A stretch of DNA of 64,000 bases from Undaria pinnatifida (Eukaryota; Sar; Phaeophyceae; Laminariales; Alariaceae), in assembly GCA_012845835.1 (NCBI GenBank), contig JABAKD010000019.1:9659584-9723583 (forward strand), written 5' to 3'. The position numbers were made by a program, and so were the translations under genes. The notes below the pieces were generated by a model. That model saw only the letters and a list, made by a program, of their open reading frames with translations, was not told where the DNA came from and did no database searches. This document shows positions 30,949 to 41,600 of the stretch, one piece after another (position 1 is the stretch's first letter; every line of letters starts with the position of its first letter).

Positions 30949-33540
30949 TGAGATTTTCACCCCGCCCCCCGGAAAACTGGCCTCCAAGTTTTTCACGTTT
31001 TTTAGGGAAAAAACGAAACTTTGGTACAAGGGTGAAGATGATCGCGCAGGACGCACCGCTCGAGCTGTGCCACTACTCGCGAGCGCACGAGACTGAGCAG
31101 GGGTGTCCCCAAGGTCATTGGCAGGTCATGGTAAATCGCAGAAGGCGTAGTGAGCTCCTGAGCTATCGTCGCCGAGTGGACAAGGTGACCGCACCGAGGC
31201 GGCCGACCGAACGAGCTCGCTGACGGCAGTAGCTGAGACGTTTGTCACGTTGGGCGTTGTAGCGCGACGAGTTGGTGATGCATTTCACTCCCCAAGGCAC
31301 CGACACTTGCCTACGAGTAAGGCCGACTTCAGTGGGACAGTCACTCACGAGGGTGTCTTCCGCGAGCGTTGCTGCTGTAGCGACGGTTCTGTGACGGGTG
31401 GACGATTGCTTTGCCAGCCAACTGAGGCTCGTACTTGTGAAGATTCAACCTTTGTCAATTCCGGTGAAATGTCGAAATTTCATCTTAACCTGAAAGTGCT
31501 TATAACGGGTCGTTAAGACCGACCCTTAGCATCTGGTGGTGGCACTCTGCACGGCTTAGGTAGCCTTGGAGGCTCGACATAATGTGCGCTGCTTTCAGGG
31601 CTCCTGCTCCCCTGCTCCCGTCAGGGTTTACTTGGGGGAACAAACATCCTCGTGAAAGGTTCTACCCGGTCGCGGCCACGGCTCCACTGCTCTCACTCAT
31701 AGAGCAGACGGGGTAGATGTGGTGACATTCCTTGTCCGGTCCCACGATGAAAGTGTGGGATGGCGACGGGAAGGTATTTCCAAAAAGGAAGTTCAATACA
31801 AACCTCGCCCCTTCTGGCAACCTTACCACCTGTGACCCTTGCGTACGCACGACATATCAAACCCCTTCCCGCATGTGTGGAACGCCACGCAGAGTAAAGA
31901 AACATCCCTCGTGATGGAAATGCGCTGGGGCCAGAGTCTTCCAGGGTTTGGCCGTCCTTCTCATACACGATATTAACTTACGCAGTTGGGGCGACATTAA
32001 AACATCAGACGGGAGTTTGTTTCGCAGTAACTACTACTTGACGTTGCTCCTTTCTGGTGAAATTGAGATCGCATTGCACAAGGGCGCGCGCCACTGGGTT
32101 CTCGCGGAGCGTTATCGGGTCCCACTTTTCGTTTCTACCTAGCTGCTCCTGGTAAGACATATCTGGAAAGAAGCTTGGGTATGTGTCCCTTGTCAATTGA
32201 TGCATACACATACCGCTCAAGACAGGGGTCTCTCTCGGGGCAGTGGTTCCTCGTAGCGCCTCCGACCCCGGGGCACAGCGGCGTGTGTATCACTGTGTTC
32301 CCCGCCCCCTGTGTATTCAACCAACGCAGTCCATCGCGCAAGTCGGCATCGGTAGCTGCCATCCAACCCCGAGCCCCCCCGGGTGCGGACACGCAAAAAC
32401 CCATCGAAACCGTTGGCAACGGCGCACTTCCATTGCTGCCCTTTTCGGCCTCGAGCGGCGGCCAACACCTCGTTTTTACGTTCATGAAGTAAGTGCGCTT
32501 TCGTTGGTTGTAACCAGCAGCGCTCTGGGTTGCCGCGGGGCCAGTGTTCCAGCGAATAGGGGTTTCCAAACATCGCACGTGACGGCGTTGGCCGTATCAC
32601 ACCGCGCGCAACGGGAAAACGGAAGGTGAACCTTCACACACAGCAGTCACACCTATTCGGGTGTGTAGACGCGCGCGCTGTGAGAGACGTGCGATCGGTA
32701 TCGTGGCATTGAATAACATGCGCCTTCGGTGTACTACCGCAAAACTCCAGGTGGTGAGCTTACATGTCCTATTTCGCATACACGTGCTCCAACCCGTCCC
32801 GGTGATGAGGCGAAACAAACGCTCCCAATTGGCCTCTCTGCGATACGACAATGGGCTTGTTTGCCCCTTGCGCCAGGAGGGGGTACCAAAACGGGCGCGC
32901 GTTCGGGACTGCTAGTCTCCTCCTCTTCACTTCGTGGTACCTGGTAGGTTCTCAGAGGCTTTGTTCTCCGGGATGCTGATGCTGCTGTTTCGTAGGGCTG
33001 CCTTACACCACCTCTCTTGTTCCAGTATTTCGAAACCAACTTGCATACACGCTTGGTTCCATGTACTCGACTGCGAGAATACGGTTCAAAACCAGAATGA
33101 ACTAGGCGCAAGATGTGATACATCAATGGTTTGACGTTGAGGGCACCCTGATGTGAATCACACACAGCACCCGGACAAGCACAGCGCTCCGACCAACAAA
33201 CATTGAACACCCATACCAATAGCTAGCCACGGCAACAGCAGCAGCAGCGAGGCACGCATGCAGCAGCGAACGGTCGCAAGGATGTGGGAATCGGTGCCGG
33301 TATGCCACATGATCAAAGCAGAAGAGAGCTGGGAGTGGGGGTGGTGGTAGTGGTTGTTGGGGAGAGAGACTCGCCGAGATGACCAGCGACTACAACCAAC
33401 AGCATGGAGCCGGCGGGAATCGTACACCCTTGCCGCGCGACGCCGCTGCTTGCTTGTTGCAACTTCTCCGTGCTTTTGCGCCCTGGCAGCCTCGTCACAA
33501 GTCTGTGGTTGATAGGCTCATCGATTATGCAACCTAGCGT
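30949..33540. other. Unassigned 2.6-kb stretch, possible minus-strand remnants
   Basis: Three minus-strand frames of 91-161 codons lie in order (33219-32734, 32600-32217 or 32578-32135, 31968-31693). None contains a motif I recognise, and the intervening sequence is closed. A (GGTGGTAGTGG)-like stretch occurs near 33340. This may be an eroded gene or transposon, but I cannot name a family. Confidence 0.3.
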
Positions 33541-33547
33541 GCGTGTA

Positions 33548-34574
33548 CAGTCGACCCCGCTTTAAAGACACACCGCGTTTTTTTTGGGGGAGTGTCTTTA
33601 ACGCGGGGAAGTGTCTTTAGGATTCCGGGGCCACTAACTCACCGTCCCCGGGGCCAATGGAGGTGTAACATATGTCAAAATACGCGCATTTGAAGCAGGA
33701 ATGCGACCACGAAACTGTGTTGCTTAAAAACTACAACACGTGATTTGAAAGGCCGCAACACTACTGCTGTAGTACACTCCAATACTTTACACATTTAGAA
33801 TTTCCCTCCACCACCGAAACGCGGGAAGGAGTGCAGCACGACCTATTGTAATGTGTACGGCAGTGCGCTGTTGTTGATGCAGGCTCTTGCTGTAATGCGT
33901 ACGGCAGTGCGCTGGTGTTGTTGCAGGCTTTTCTTATTATTGTCAAGGCGTTATCCTCACGGTGAACATCATGCCCGAGATATCGCGAACACACCTGAGA
34001 CACATCAGTTCGTTGGAACTAGCTCTGATACGATACACGCAAGTTACCTGCCACATAGGGACCAAACAAACCCAGTCGACCCCTTGGAAGGACACTAGGA
34101 AACGGTCGGTAGCGCAGACCACAGCATACAAAAAAATCGGGCAAATACACCGAAAAGAGGACACCGTTCTTCTTCCCCAAAGGGCAACACGAGGCAAAAA
34201 CACAAAACAAAAAGACCAAAATTTAACTCCACGAGAAAGGCAAAAATCCCAAACTTTGACTGCCTGACATGAGTTGAGACTTTGACTGGCACGTGGGTTC
34301 GCCACATGGCTTCAAGCCGGCAGCTGACGACCCGCCAGCAGATGGGAGGAATCTCTCCATACCCACAAGCGGTAGTGCGGGCTGCAGCAGACCGCTGTCG
34401 ATGTTATACAGCAGTGTGCTGCCCCAGCAAAAACATTTGGGGGGGGGCGCAAAGTGGAAAAGGTACCCCCCCCTTATTATTGTACATCTGCGGGGCACCA
34501 TGTTCCGGGAAAAAATGTGTCTTTATAGCGGGGAGTTTCCTTAAGAAAGAGTGTCTTTAAAGCGGGGACGACTG
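33548..34574. mobile_element. TA-flanked TIR transposon (Tc1/mariner or pogo-like), non-autonomous
   Basis: Terminal inverted repeats are CAGTCGACCCCGCTTTAAAG (plus ACAC) and the complement of CAGTCGTCCCCGCTTTAAAG (plus ACAC), directly flanked by TA on both sides (33546-33547 and 34575-34576). Subterminal repeats of GTGTCTTTAA-GCGGGG recur just inside both ends. The 1027-bp body has no open frame over about 120 codons and no DDE motif. TA duplication and a CAG terminus fit the Tc1/mariner superfamily; the exact group is inference. Confidence 0.82.
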
Positions 34575-34599
34575 TAGTTGAAACATGAAACGCCTGGTA

Positions 34600-35085
34600 T
34601 CTGGGAAGCAAATTCGCAAACACCCACAGCTACGTGGGAATTGATTTATTAATGGATTGCAACCACTAATACAGAGCCACTGCTGCCTTATTTTGTGCTT
34701 GATCGGACCTCAGATACTTAGATCCTCGCTACGCGTTGCTGTTACTAATACGTGCTTCGTCGTACAGATAATATGATAAGCTGTGATTCTAGCTGCCTGC
34801 TGCTGCTTGTGCTGCTCTTCTTCGTTCGCTCGGCCAAATGCAAAAACAGCATGAAATGCAAACAAACAACTTTTGAAACCTCTCTGCATGCGGCCGATTT
34901 TCACCCCAATCTCTACGAAACATGATGTTGGAAACATTTCGTTCTGGAAAAAACAAATCTTACGGCCCCGGAAAATTTCTCATGATCCTGCAAAATGAAG
35001 CGTCATAATGCCGACTCTCTGTCTACGTTAACCACTTAAGATTGAAAAAAAAACGACAACGCTCAAAACCTGTTAGTGCAGGGTA
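34600..35085. other. Unassigned stretch
   Basis: Only short frames occur and no repeat match was noticed. Confidence 0.3.
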
Positions 35086-35089
35086 ACAC

Positions 35090-35640
35090 ATGGGCTGGCC
35101 CATGGGCCGGCCCTTTAAAAGCGCAGGCCGACCCACAGAGATGGCCGGCCGGCCTATATAGAGCCCGTTTCTCATGGGCCTCGCCGCGAACGTCATGGGC
35201 CGGGCCGGGCCGGGAAGTTTGAACTTCGATAGGCCGGGCCGGACCGCGGCACATCCTCTGAACATTAGGCGGACCGGGAAGGGCCGCGGCTTCTCCCTTG
35301 AAGATTTGATGGGCCGGGCCGGGCCGCGGCCCATCCTCTGATAGTTTGATGGACCTGGACCGGGTCGCGACTCACCTAACAAAAAAATATTCGATGGGCC
35401 GGGCCGGACCGCGACACATCCTCTAAAAATATTTGACGGACTGGGAAGGGCCGCGGCTCCTCCTCTGAAACATTCAGGGGCCGGGCCGGGCGGGCGCCCA
35501 TCCTCTGATAATTTGATGGGCCGGACCGGGCCGCGACCCACCTAACAAAAAATTAATGGGTCGGGCCGGGCCGCGACCCCCTGCATGAGGGGTCGGACCA
35601 ATTCGACCGGCCCGTCATGGCCGAAACCCGGATCGCTCCA
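35090..35640. repeat. GC-rich minisatellite, ~40-45-bp units of GGGCCGGGCCGGGCCGCG type
   Basis: Units begin GATGGGCCGGGCCGGGCCGC and end CATCCTCTGATAGTTT or a variant (CACCTAACAAAAAATATTC). Starts fall near 35222, 35267, 35308, 35348, 35393, 35435, 35475, 35515 and 35555. Two unit types alternate irregularly. A 172-codon minus frame (RPGPSNI-like repeats) is a product of the array. Confidence 0.88.
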
Positions 35641-36877
35641 CCAGCGTCGGCCCATGGCAAGACCTGGAAACAAAATATCTGAACAAAATCAGTCAGAATC
35701 GTAAAAGGATCAAAACCCATCGAGATAGACGTCCCACATTAATTCAACATAAAAAAGCGTAAAATATTCCGATGAACAGAACTGAAGAACCAAACCTGAA
35801 AGATTTTCGCTACGCCTCGAACATGCCGGGCCTTCTGCTGCATCCCAGCACGAGTATCAACCAACGCAAAATTTTCCCGCTGTTGTACTGCTGTAGCACA
35901 CAATACACGTGGGTGGGTTGATGATTGGTTGATGGGTTGGTGTGGGGCCGCCGCGGTCAAAGTGTCCAGCGCCGGGTGTGTTCGGAGCGGAGCAGCACGA
36001 GCAGCACCAACCAGCAGCACACGACGAGAAGAATGCTCGTACGAGAAGTCGATCCCAAAATTGAAAAAAAAAGCAAATTTGGAAGCCGTTGTTGCTTTTG
36101 CCGGTGCTGGTGCTGGTGCTGCACGTTTTCGTTGCTGACGGAGCTAATAATGATGCTGCCGCTATAGCTGGCGCTATACGTAGCTGTGCTGCAGCTTGCT
36201 GTGTGGTGGAATGGCAGCAGCGGCACTGTGATTAACTCTGCCGCCGCGGCGGTTGCTTGGCTGCCGTCGCTACTCGTACGCTGTTTTTCACTTTTCTTCA
36301 TTATTTTCCCCACTTTTTGTTTTGTCTTCTAGCGCACATCCCTACTTCCCTCAATTTTGAAGGTGTCGCCTGCAGGATTTGTTTACTTCTAACGCAAGCA
36401 CACTCAAACCATGATGGGAAGGGATTCCGTTTTTTTAGCGGTCTCGTTATTAACAGCTCTTAATAATGAACAGGAAAGTGCTTTGCCGAGGAAGTTTCGC
36501 AAACACTCTATCTAGTAAATAGTCCAAATTTTTTTGCTCTATCAATATCCATTCATAGGTTCTTCTCGTATAACTAATAGCATATATATTATGGTTGAGG
36601 TCCGGGCACTGTCAATAATGATGTTGCCAATATTATTAGTTCAAAGCTGCAAACGCAAAAGGTACAAATAAATACTAAGTATAAATTAGCTGTGCTCAGC
36701 AGCAGTAAGGATGTGCTCAGCAAATTTGTACTCCGCCACCAGGTAGGTGCCGGTTGACCATGGTGTCTTTTGACCGCGGGAGAACGTCAGCCATACGTAC
36801 ACATATCAACCTGGTGTGTGCTGTCAGCAAATTTAACCGTTCTTTCCTACTCAACGACATGCATCAGCTGTACAATG
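35641..36877. other. Unassigned stretch
   Basis: Contains a (GGTGCT)n-like run at 36099-36120 and GCAGCA-rich tracts. Frames up to 118 codons overlap on opposite strands without motifs. Confidence 0.3.
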
Positions 36878-37290
36878 GCTTAGTTTGGGTAAGCTAACCT
36901 TTTTTGCAAGTGGTCAAACGGACTAGTACCCCTCCAATACCTTCACAAATGGCGTCGTCGACAGACCATAGGTTTTTCGCGTCGTGGGTTCAAATCCCAC
37001 CATCCACAATAATAATGAACTTTTCAGACTTTCCCATTCCATGTCGAACTTGAAAAATAATCTCCTCCCCGGTATCCCCAGGAAATGAAACCGCTTGGAT
37101 ATTGACAGGTCCGCCCGTATATCCAGCGGCCGACCTGGTATCCTGCGGCCGTTTCAGGGGGATAGAGTGTTTTAAGGCTTAGTTTGGGTAAGCTATTGGT
37201 CAACGTTTTGCAAGTGGTCAAACGGACTATTAATAATAATACCCCTCTAATAATACCTTGATACCCCGCCAATACCTTAACAACTTAGAG
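36878..37290. repeat. Direct repeat pair around a tRNA T-arm-like sequence
   Basis: GGCTTAGTTTGGGTAAGCTA with GCAAGTGGTCAAACGGACTA and TACCCCTC is present at 36880-36950 and 37174-37260; the second copy has inserted TAATAATAAT. Between them is the T-arm-like segment at 36982. Confidence 0.75.
36982..37009 (+). other. tRNA 3'-half-like relic (T arm)
   Basis: GTGGGTTCAAATCCCAC forms a perfect 5-bp T stem with a TTCAAAT loop, followed by CATCCACA, which would fit an acceptor strand. The matching 5' acceptor strand and D arm were not found upstream, so this is not a functional tRNA; it may be a SINE-like box B or a tRNA fragment. Confidence 0.35.
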
Positions 37291-37564
37291 TCCGCTCTGA
37301 TTCTTATTATGCTTCATTCCTTTGTGGACTGCTGTGAGACGGGGAAAACCAAAACCAACCCTCGGACCTATCGCAGAATCAGCCAAGTGTTGGTGTACCG
37401 GGTAGGAGAACACAACAACACAAACAAGCCAGACAGGCTGGGCCAGACCAAAAACATAAACAAAATAAGAACAAATAAAAGACAAAACAAAGGACAGGAA
37501 TGATGACGAACGTGCCGCAAGAAGATCAGAAACAAAAGGCTGCAAGAAGAAGAAGAACGAGGGG
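37291..37564. other. Unassigned stretch
   Basis: A-rich with AACAAA-type runs and short frames only. Confidence 0.3.
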
Positions 37565-37690
37565 CACTTATTATTATAAAAATTAAAATACACTCCAGCT
37601 GTGAGATCGAAGATTTCGTCGAAACTCATCTTTGCAAGCTGTGTGTGATACTCCGATCGCGCGCATTACGGGTTGTATATTATGTACCAG
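37565..37690 (+). repeat. Dispersed repeat family C, copy C3
   Basis: Reads AAAATTAAAATACACTCCAG, GATCGAAGATTTCGTCGAAA, CTCATCTTTGCAAGCTGTGT and GTGATACTCCGATCGCGCGC. It is closest to the copy at 40148. Confidence 0.75.
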
Positions 37691-38451
37691 GTACGTGCTG
37701 AAGGGAGCAGATAAGTAATACTACTGCCCTGTGGCACGGACAAAACGCGAAGAAGAGGAAGAAGACACCGGCACAAGGCCTGCGGGGAGCGAACATGATG
37801 GAACATACATGGAGATGCACAAACCCAATAGTAATATCAACAGTGTAGTAGACCAGGGGAGCAAAAAAAAAACAAATAAAAAAAAACCTTACCCACACTC
37901 AGCTTTTTAGGAGCCAGACAGACAGGGCGCGGGGATTACTATTTAAATAGTCTAAAACCCTAGAGAAGGTTGTACAAATAAATGAAAAGTTTTTTTTTTT
38001 TTTTTTTTTTTGCGATTCGTCGTACAGAAACCAGAACGAACGTTCTGTTTTTTGTTTTTTGCTTTTTTTCATCTTTTTAGGACGACTGCTGCGACTCCGT
38101 TCCCTTTTTTTTTTTTTGTTTGTTGCCCTGTGTAGACTCCTCCTATTAATAGTGGACCCTTATGTCGTTGTCAAGCATTACACGTGCGCTGCTCTGATCA
38201 ACTTCAGTGCCACGACGAAGCAGGACTACAAGGTTAATCCAGGGCACACTTGGTAGCTGCGCGTTCAAAGACGCTCCCCCCCCGGCGAAGCAAGCGTTGT
38301 ACAGAGACGACGGATCGGACAGGGTTCACGACGGAGCGGAGGGATTCAGCAAGCGCGCCTTGCCCCTCCCCAGTGCCCTTCTCTGGCACTGCTTCGAGAT
38401 CAACCCCGGTATCATCAGCAGTAGACAGCAGCAGCCTCGGATAAGAAGCTT
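37691..38451. other. 5' flank of the GT47 N-terminal exon
   Basis: Contains a T run at 37990-38011 and pyrimidine-rich sequence (38040-38120), then 38200-38450, which is probably 5' UTR or promoter of the GT47 gene. No TATA-like element is convincing. Confidence 0.3.
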
Positions 38452-39264
38452 ATGACAGCAGTTTGTAGGTGTATGGCGCTAAAAATGATGCGCCCACTTG
38501 CTATGCGCAGGAGTACGCAGAAAACGCACATCCTTGGAGCTATTCTGATAGTGTTGGGCGGAACAATCCTGGTGTCACAGGATTCGTGTCTCGCGGCCTC
38601 GAGCAGCTTAGCATCCCAGCTGCTGGAGTTTGAGGACACCGACCAGGTGAATGTGTATGTCTACGAGGACCTCGTGTTCGATCACGCGGCACTGATACAG
38701 TGCTACCGGGACACACATGACGGTGTGGCCCCCTGGCAAGACGAGCGCGGCGACATGGCTCAAGACATGGGAGAGATCTGGCTACACCAGTCACTTCTTT
38801 CGCACCCATGGCGCGTCTTAGACCCAGAGGATGCGGACGTTTTCTATGTGCCACTTTACCCCGTGCTGGGATTCAAGCTCTTGGGATACGAAGCGACTTG
38901 CGCCGGACTCAACCACAAGCAGAGGATAACCAGGTCAATAATGCACCTCGTAAACAACAGCACCTACTTCAACAGGTTCGGTGGGGCAGATCACATCGTG
39001 GTGTGCGCGTGGTGGAAATGCGGCGAGCGCGCGCTTGGCCCCCAGCACCGAATGCTGCTCCGGCGCACGGTGTTGGGTATCAACCAGAAAATATACGACT
39101 GGTCCATGTGGGGCTGCCGCGGGCGACTGGTGACCGTGCCGTATACAGCGAGCAGCATCTTGACGACCACGGAGGCGATTGGCGGACGAACTGCGGGGGA
39201 AAGAGACGTCCCTTTCACTTTCGTGGGGACGGCGAGCGGACGACCCGAAAGGGCAAACTTAAAG
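38452..39264 (+). CDS. GT47 (exostosin-like) glycosyltransferase, N-terminal exon
   Basis: An open exon of 271 codons starts at ATG 38452 (or 38473) and ends at a donor AAG-GTGGGT in phase 0. A short basic N-terminus is followed by the hydrophobic segment HILGAILIVLGGTILV (residues about 26-41), a type II signal anchor as expected for Golgi enzymes. Then come the exostosin-domain landmarks: QVNVYVYEDL, LDPEDADVFYVPLYPV, YFNRFGGADHIVVCAWW and VPFTFVGTASGRPERA. This is the acceptor-side half of a GT47 domain; the C-terminal donor half must lie in later exons. A candidate small in-phase exon is 39442-39493 after TCTTCTTTCAG, but it has no diagnostic motif. The set at 58676-61688 on the same strand would supply the C-terminus, but the middle exons were not found across the intervening repeats. 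It could be an intact long gene, a 5' fragment, or a separate paralogue. Confidence 0.82.
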
Positions 39265-39493
39265 GTGGGTGGATAGCTCCATAGGAAGTAAACAACCAAC
39301 AGAGCAAGGGCACGGAAGCACAGCTGTTTTACAAAACGAGTGGTCACTCCTAATTACTTCTACTGCGCTGTACGAGTAGTCAATTCTATTATTGTATAAT
39401 AATATTTGTACTAATAGTCACTTTTAAGGGTCTTCTTTCAGCCAATCCGTGCCGCTGGTGCGAGAGTGGCTACCACCGCTTTTGCGCCCTTAG

Positions 39494-39913
39494 GTTTCAT
39501 TCACGACAAACACCCGGTGTAGTAACTGCTGTTGTTGGTAATGTCGCACCAAACAAAATCATACTCCGGAGGACTTTTCAACCCTGTTTGGGGTGACCCT
39601 TTAAGTACTTGTGCAACGATGATGGGGTGCAATACTCTATCAATGGTATCGTAGCGTTGGTCAGCAGACACACACGTAAAGGCGATAGCCCTTGGTCACA
39701 GCAGTAAAGCCAGTCCAGCCCATTTTACATGTCATATGACGCATTCACGTCGCTTCGGATGTGTGCGTGTTCCGTTCCGTCATCCCATGAAATACGCAAA
39801 ACATGAACGCGGTAAATAAAGTGTGTTAGAATGTGATGAGCGCACACTCAGTCAGGCAGCTGGCCGTCGCGATGGTAGCCTTCTTCAGAGGCTGACACAG
39901 CTAGAGAGTCATC
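39494..39913. other. Unassigned stretch
   Basis: No supported gene. It would be intronic if the GT47 exon at 38452 continues to the right. Confidence 0.3.
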
Positions 39914-40050
39914 GGCGCGAGCTACGATAGAGGTAAGACCTTTTTAGTTTTCAGGCGTTTGTTTCCTTTTCTGGGTGACGGGGCCGTTTACCCCGAAATC
40001 GTCGGAACGTCTATATTGTTTCCATATGTATTAGACTAATCATAAATGAA
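39914..40050. mobile_element. Family A element fragment, copy A18
   Basis: Starts GGCGCGAGCTACGATAGAGG and contains TTTACCCCGAAATCGTCGGA, then is lost. It is the only clear A copy right of 20 kb. Confidence 0.6.
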
Positions 40051-40139
40051 ATATGGATGTGCCACGCGGCTTGCGAAGTTAAGTTTCAACCATTCAATGG
40101 ATCGTACTCACAGCTTACGTTTTTCCCACTATTTGGATG

Positions 40140-40300
40140 ATGAAAAATGAAAATACACTCCAGCTGTGAGATCAAAGATTTCGTCGAAACTCATCTTTGC
40201 AAGCTGTGTGTGATACTCCGATCACGGGTATTACGAGTTGTGTGGCCTCATTAAGGACATAGGTCGGCGACTCCCAAATCGAACACATATTTTTGTATTA
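40140..40300 (+). repeat. Dispersed repeat family C, copy C4
   Basis: Matches C3 through GTGATACTCCGATCACGGGT and then continues with GGCCTCATTAAGGACATAGG and TCGGCGACTCCC, the extension also present in C1 and in the reverse copy at 41460-41600. A second partial copy sits just before it (40058-40125). Confidence 0.75.
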
Positions 40301-40479
40301 CCAGGGGGGCTTCGCCGCGGCCGGCTGCCGCTCGCCTTGGTTCCGCGCATGCACATAATTTTCGGGGATGCACGACACAGTGCCTGCCGTAGTAGTACTC
40401 GTATATTATGCTTTACGATAATCAGAGAGCACTGCGAACTCGTATTTGAATAGCCACCACCACCACCACCCTCCCTTCC

Positions 40480-41000
40480 CCGCCGCCCCCCCCCCCCCCC
40501 GATACACACACGCACACAACCGCTCCCCCCTCCCCCGCCGCCTCACCTAAAATCAAAATCTGCCAGAGCAATAAAACACTTCTACCAGACAGATGATATC
40601 AACTCATTACCTTTCCAGCCGTCCATGCCGTAGTTCCAATTCATTTATTATAACTTTCCCCCCCGCCCCTTCCTTCACCGCCACCCGCACCATCGACTAG
40701 ACGTACTGTAGCACCATGGTCCAGACGTATAACAAGTCCCAACCAGGTATACATTTATTTATGCGAGACCTAAAGCGGTTGGAATCCCCCCCCCCCCTCC
40801 CCTTGTTTTCACCCCCCCCCCCCCCCCCCCTTCGAGAACTCCGCCCTGCCATCACCGGTTGTACGACTTACAGGATATACACAATAAACTGACGCATTCC
40901 TTCCCTTTGAGGGGTTTATAGTTTCCGCGCATAGATTGAGCCCCCCTCCACCCCCCCCCCCCCTTCCTTTTCAACCCCCCCGCCCCCCCCGGCCCCGGCG
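40480..41000. repeat. Region of repeated poly-C tracts
   Basis: C runs of 9-18 bases occur at about 40487-40500, 40788-40796, 40812-40830 and 40950-40973, on one strand only, separated by pyrimidine-rich sequence and CACACA. Two short blocks (ACCGGTTGTACGACTTACAG and CGCGCATAGATTGAG) are diverged repeats of 41288-41405. Confidence 0.75.
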
Positions 41001-41034
41001 CCCACGCCCTTCAAAACTCCTTCCTTCCCTCAGA

Positions 41035-41280
41035 GTCGTTCTACGGTCGTCCCCCTAAACTTTCTTCATCGAAATCGCTGGTATTGAAACCAGATCCCCG
41101 CGTATATCCTGAAATATGGTGCCCCTTGCCACCCTACCGCCATCGTTCGAGAGTCCTTTGCAAACGCTAGAAGACAAATGAAGGTGTGATTTTCATGGCA
41201 TCCTTCCTCGCGTCGAGCAGCCATGAAACGTTCGTAAAAACAAATTGCTGTTTTTTTTGGGGGGGGGTATCGCAGAATCA
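41035..41280 (+). repeat. Dispersed repeat family E, copy E3
   Basis: Contains GAGTCGTTCTACGGTCGTCC, ACTTTCTTCATCGAAATCGC, TCGAGCAGCCATGAAACG and GCTGTTTTTTTTGGGGGGGG in the E1 order. Confidence 0.72.
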
Positions 41281-41379
41281 GCCCTCACCGGTTATAATAC
41301 GACTTCAAGGATATACTTGAAAAACTGATGCATTTCCTTTCACAGCTAGCTGTCAGATTTTGTCCCACTGAAAAACGGG

Positions 41380-41600
41380 TTTTATAATTTATGCGCACAG
41401 ATTGGTTAACATCACCTTGTTGACCCTGGTACAAGCTGCACTGTTGTAGCCCCAAGGGGAGCCGCTGACATATACCCTTAATGAGGGCACACACCCAGTA
41501 ATATGCGCGATCGGAGTATCACACACAGCTTGCAACAGATGAGTTTCAACGGCATCTTCGGTCTCACAGCTGGAGTGTAGTCGTACTTTTGAAAATATAT
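41380..41600 (-). repeat. Dispersed repeat family C, copy C5 (reverse)
   Basis: The minus strand reads ACACTCCAGCTGTGAGACCG, AAACTCATCTGTTGCAAGCT, GTGATACTCCGATCGCGCAT and GCCCTCATTAAGGGTATATG, then TCAGCGGCTCCCC. Confidence 0.72.

Noticed and set aside
35023..35541. 172-codon minus frame with RPGPSNI repeats
   Set aside because: Produced by the minisatellite; it starts and ends with the array and has no other protein feature.
36982..37009. Functional tRNA gene
   Set aside because: Only the T arm is present; no paired acceptor strand, D arm or anticodon arm could be built.
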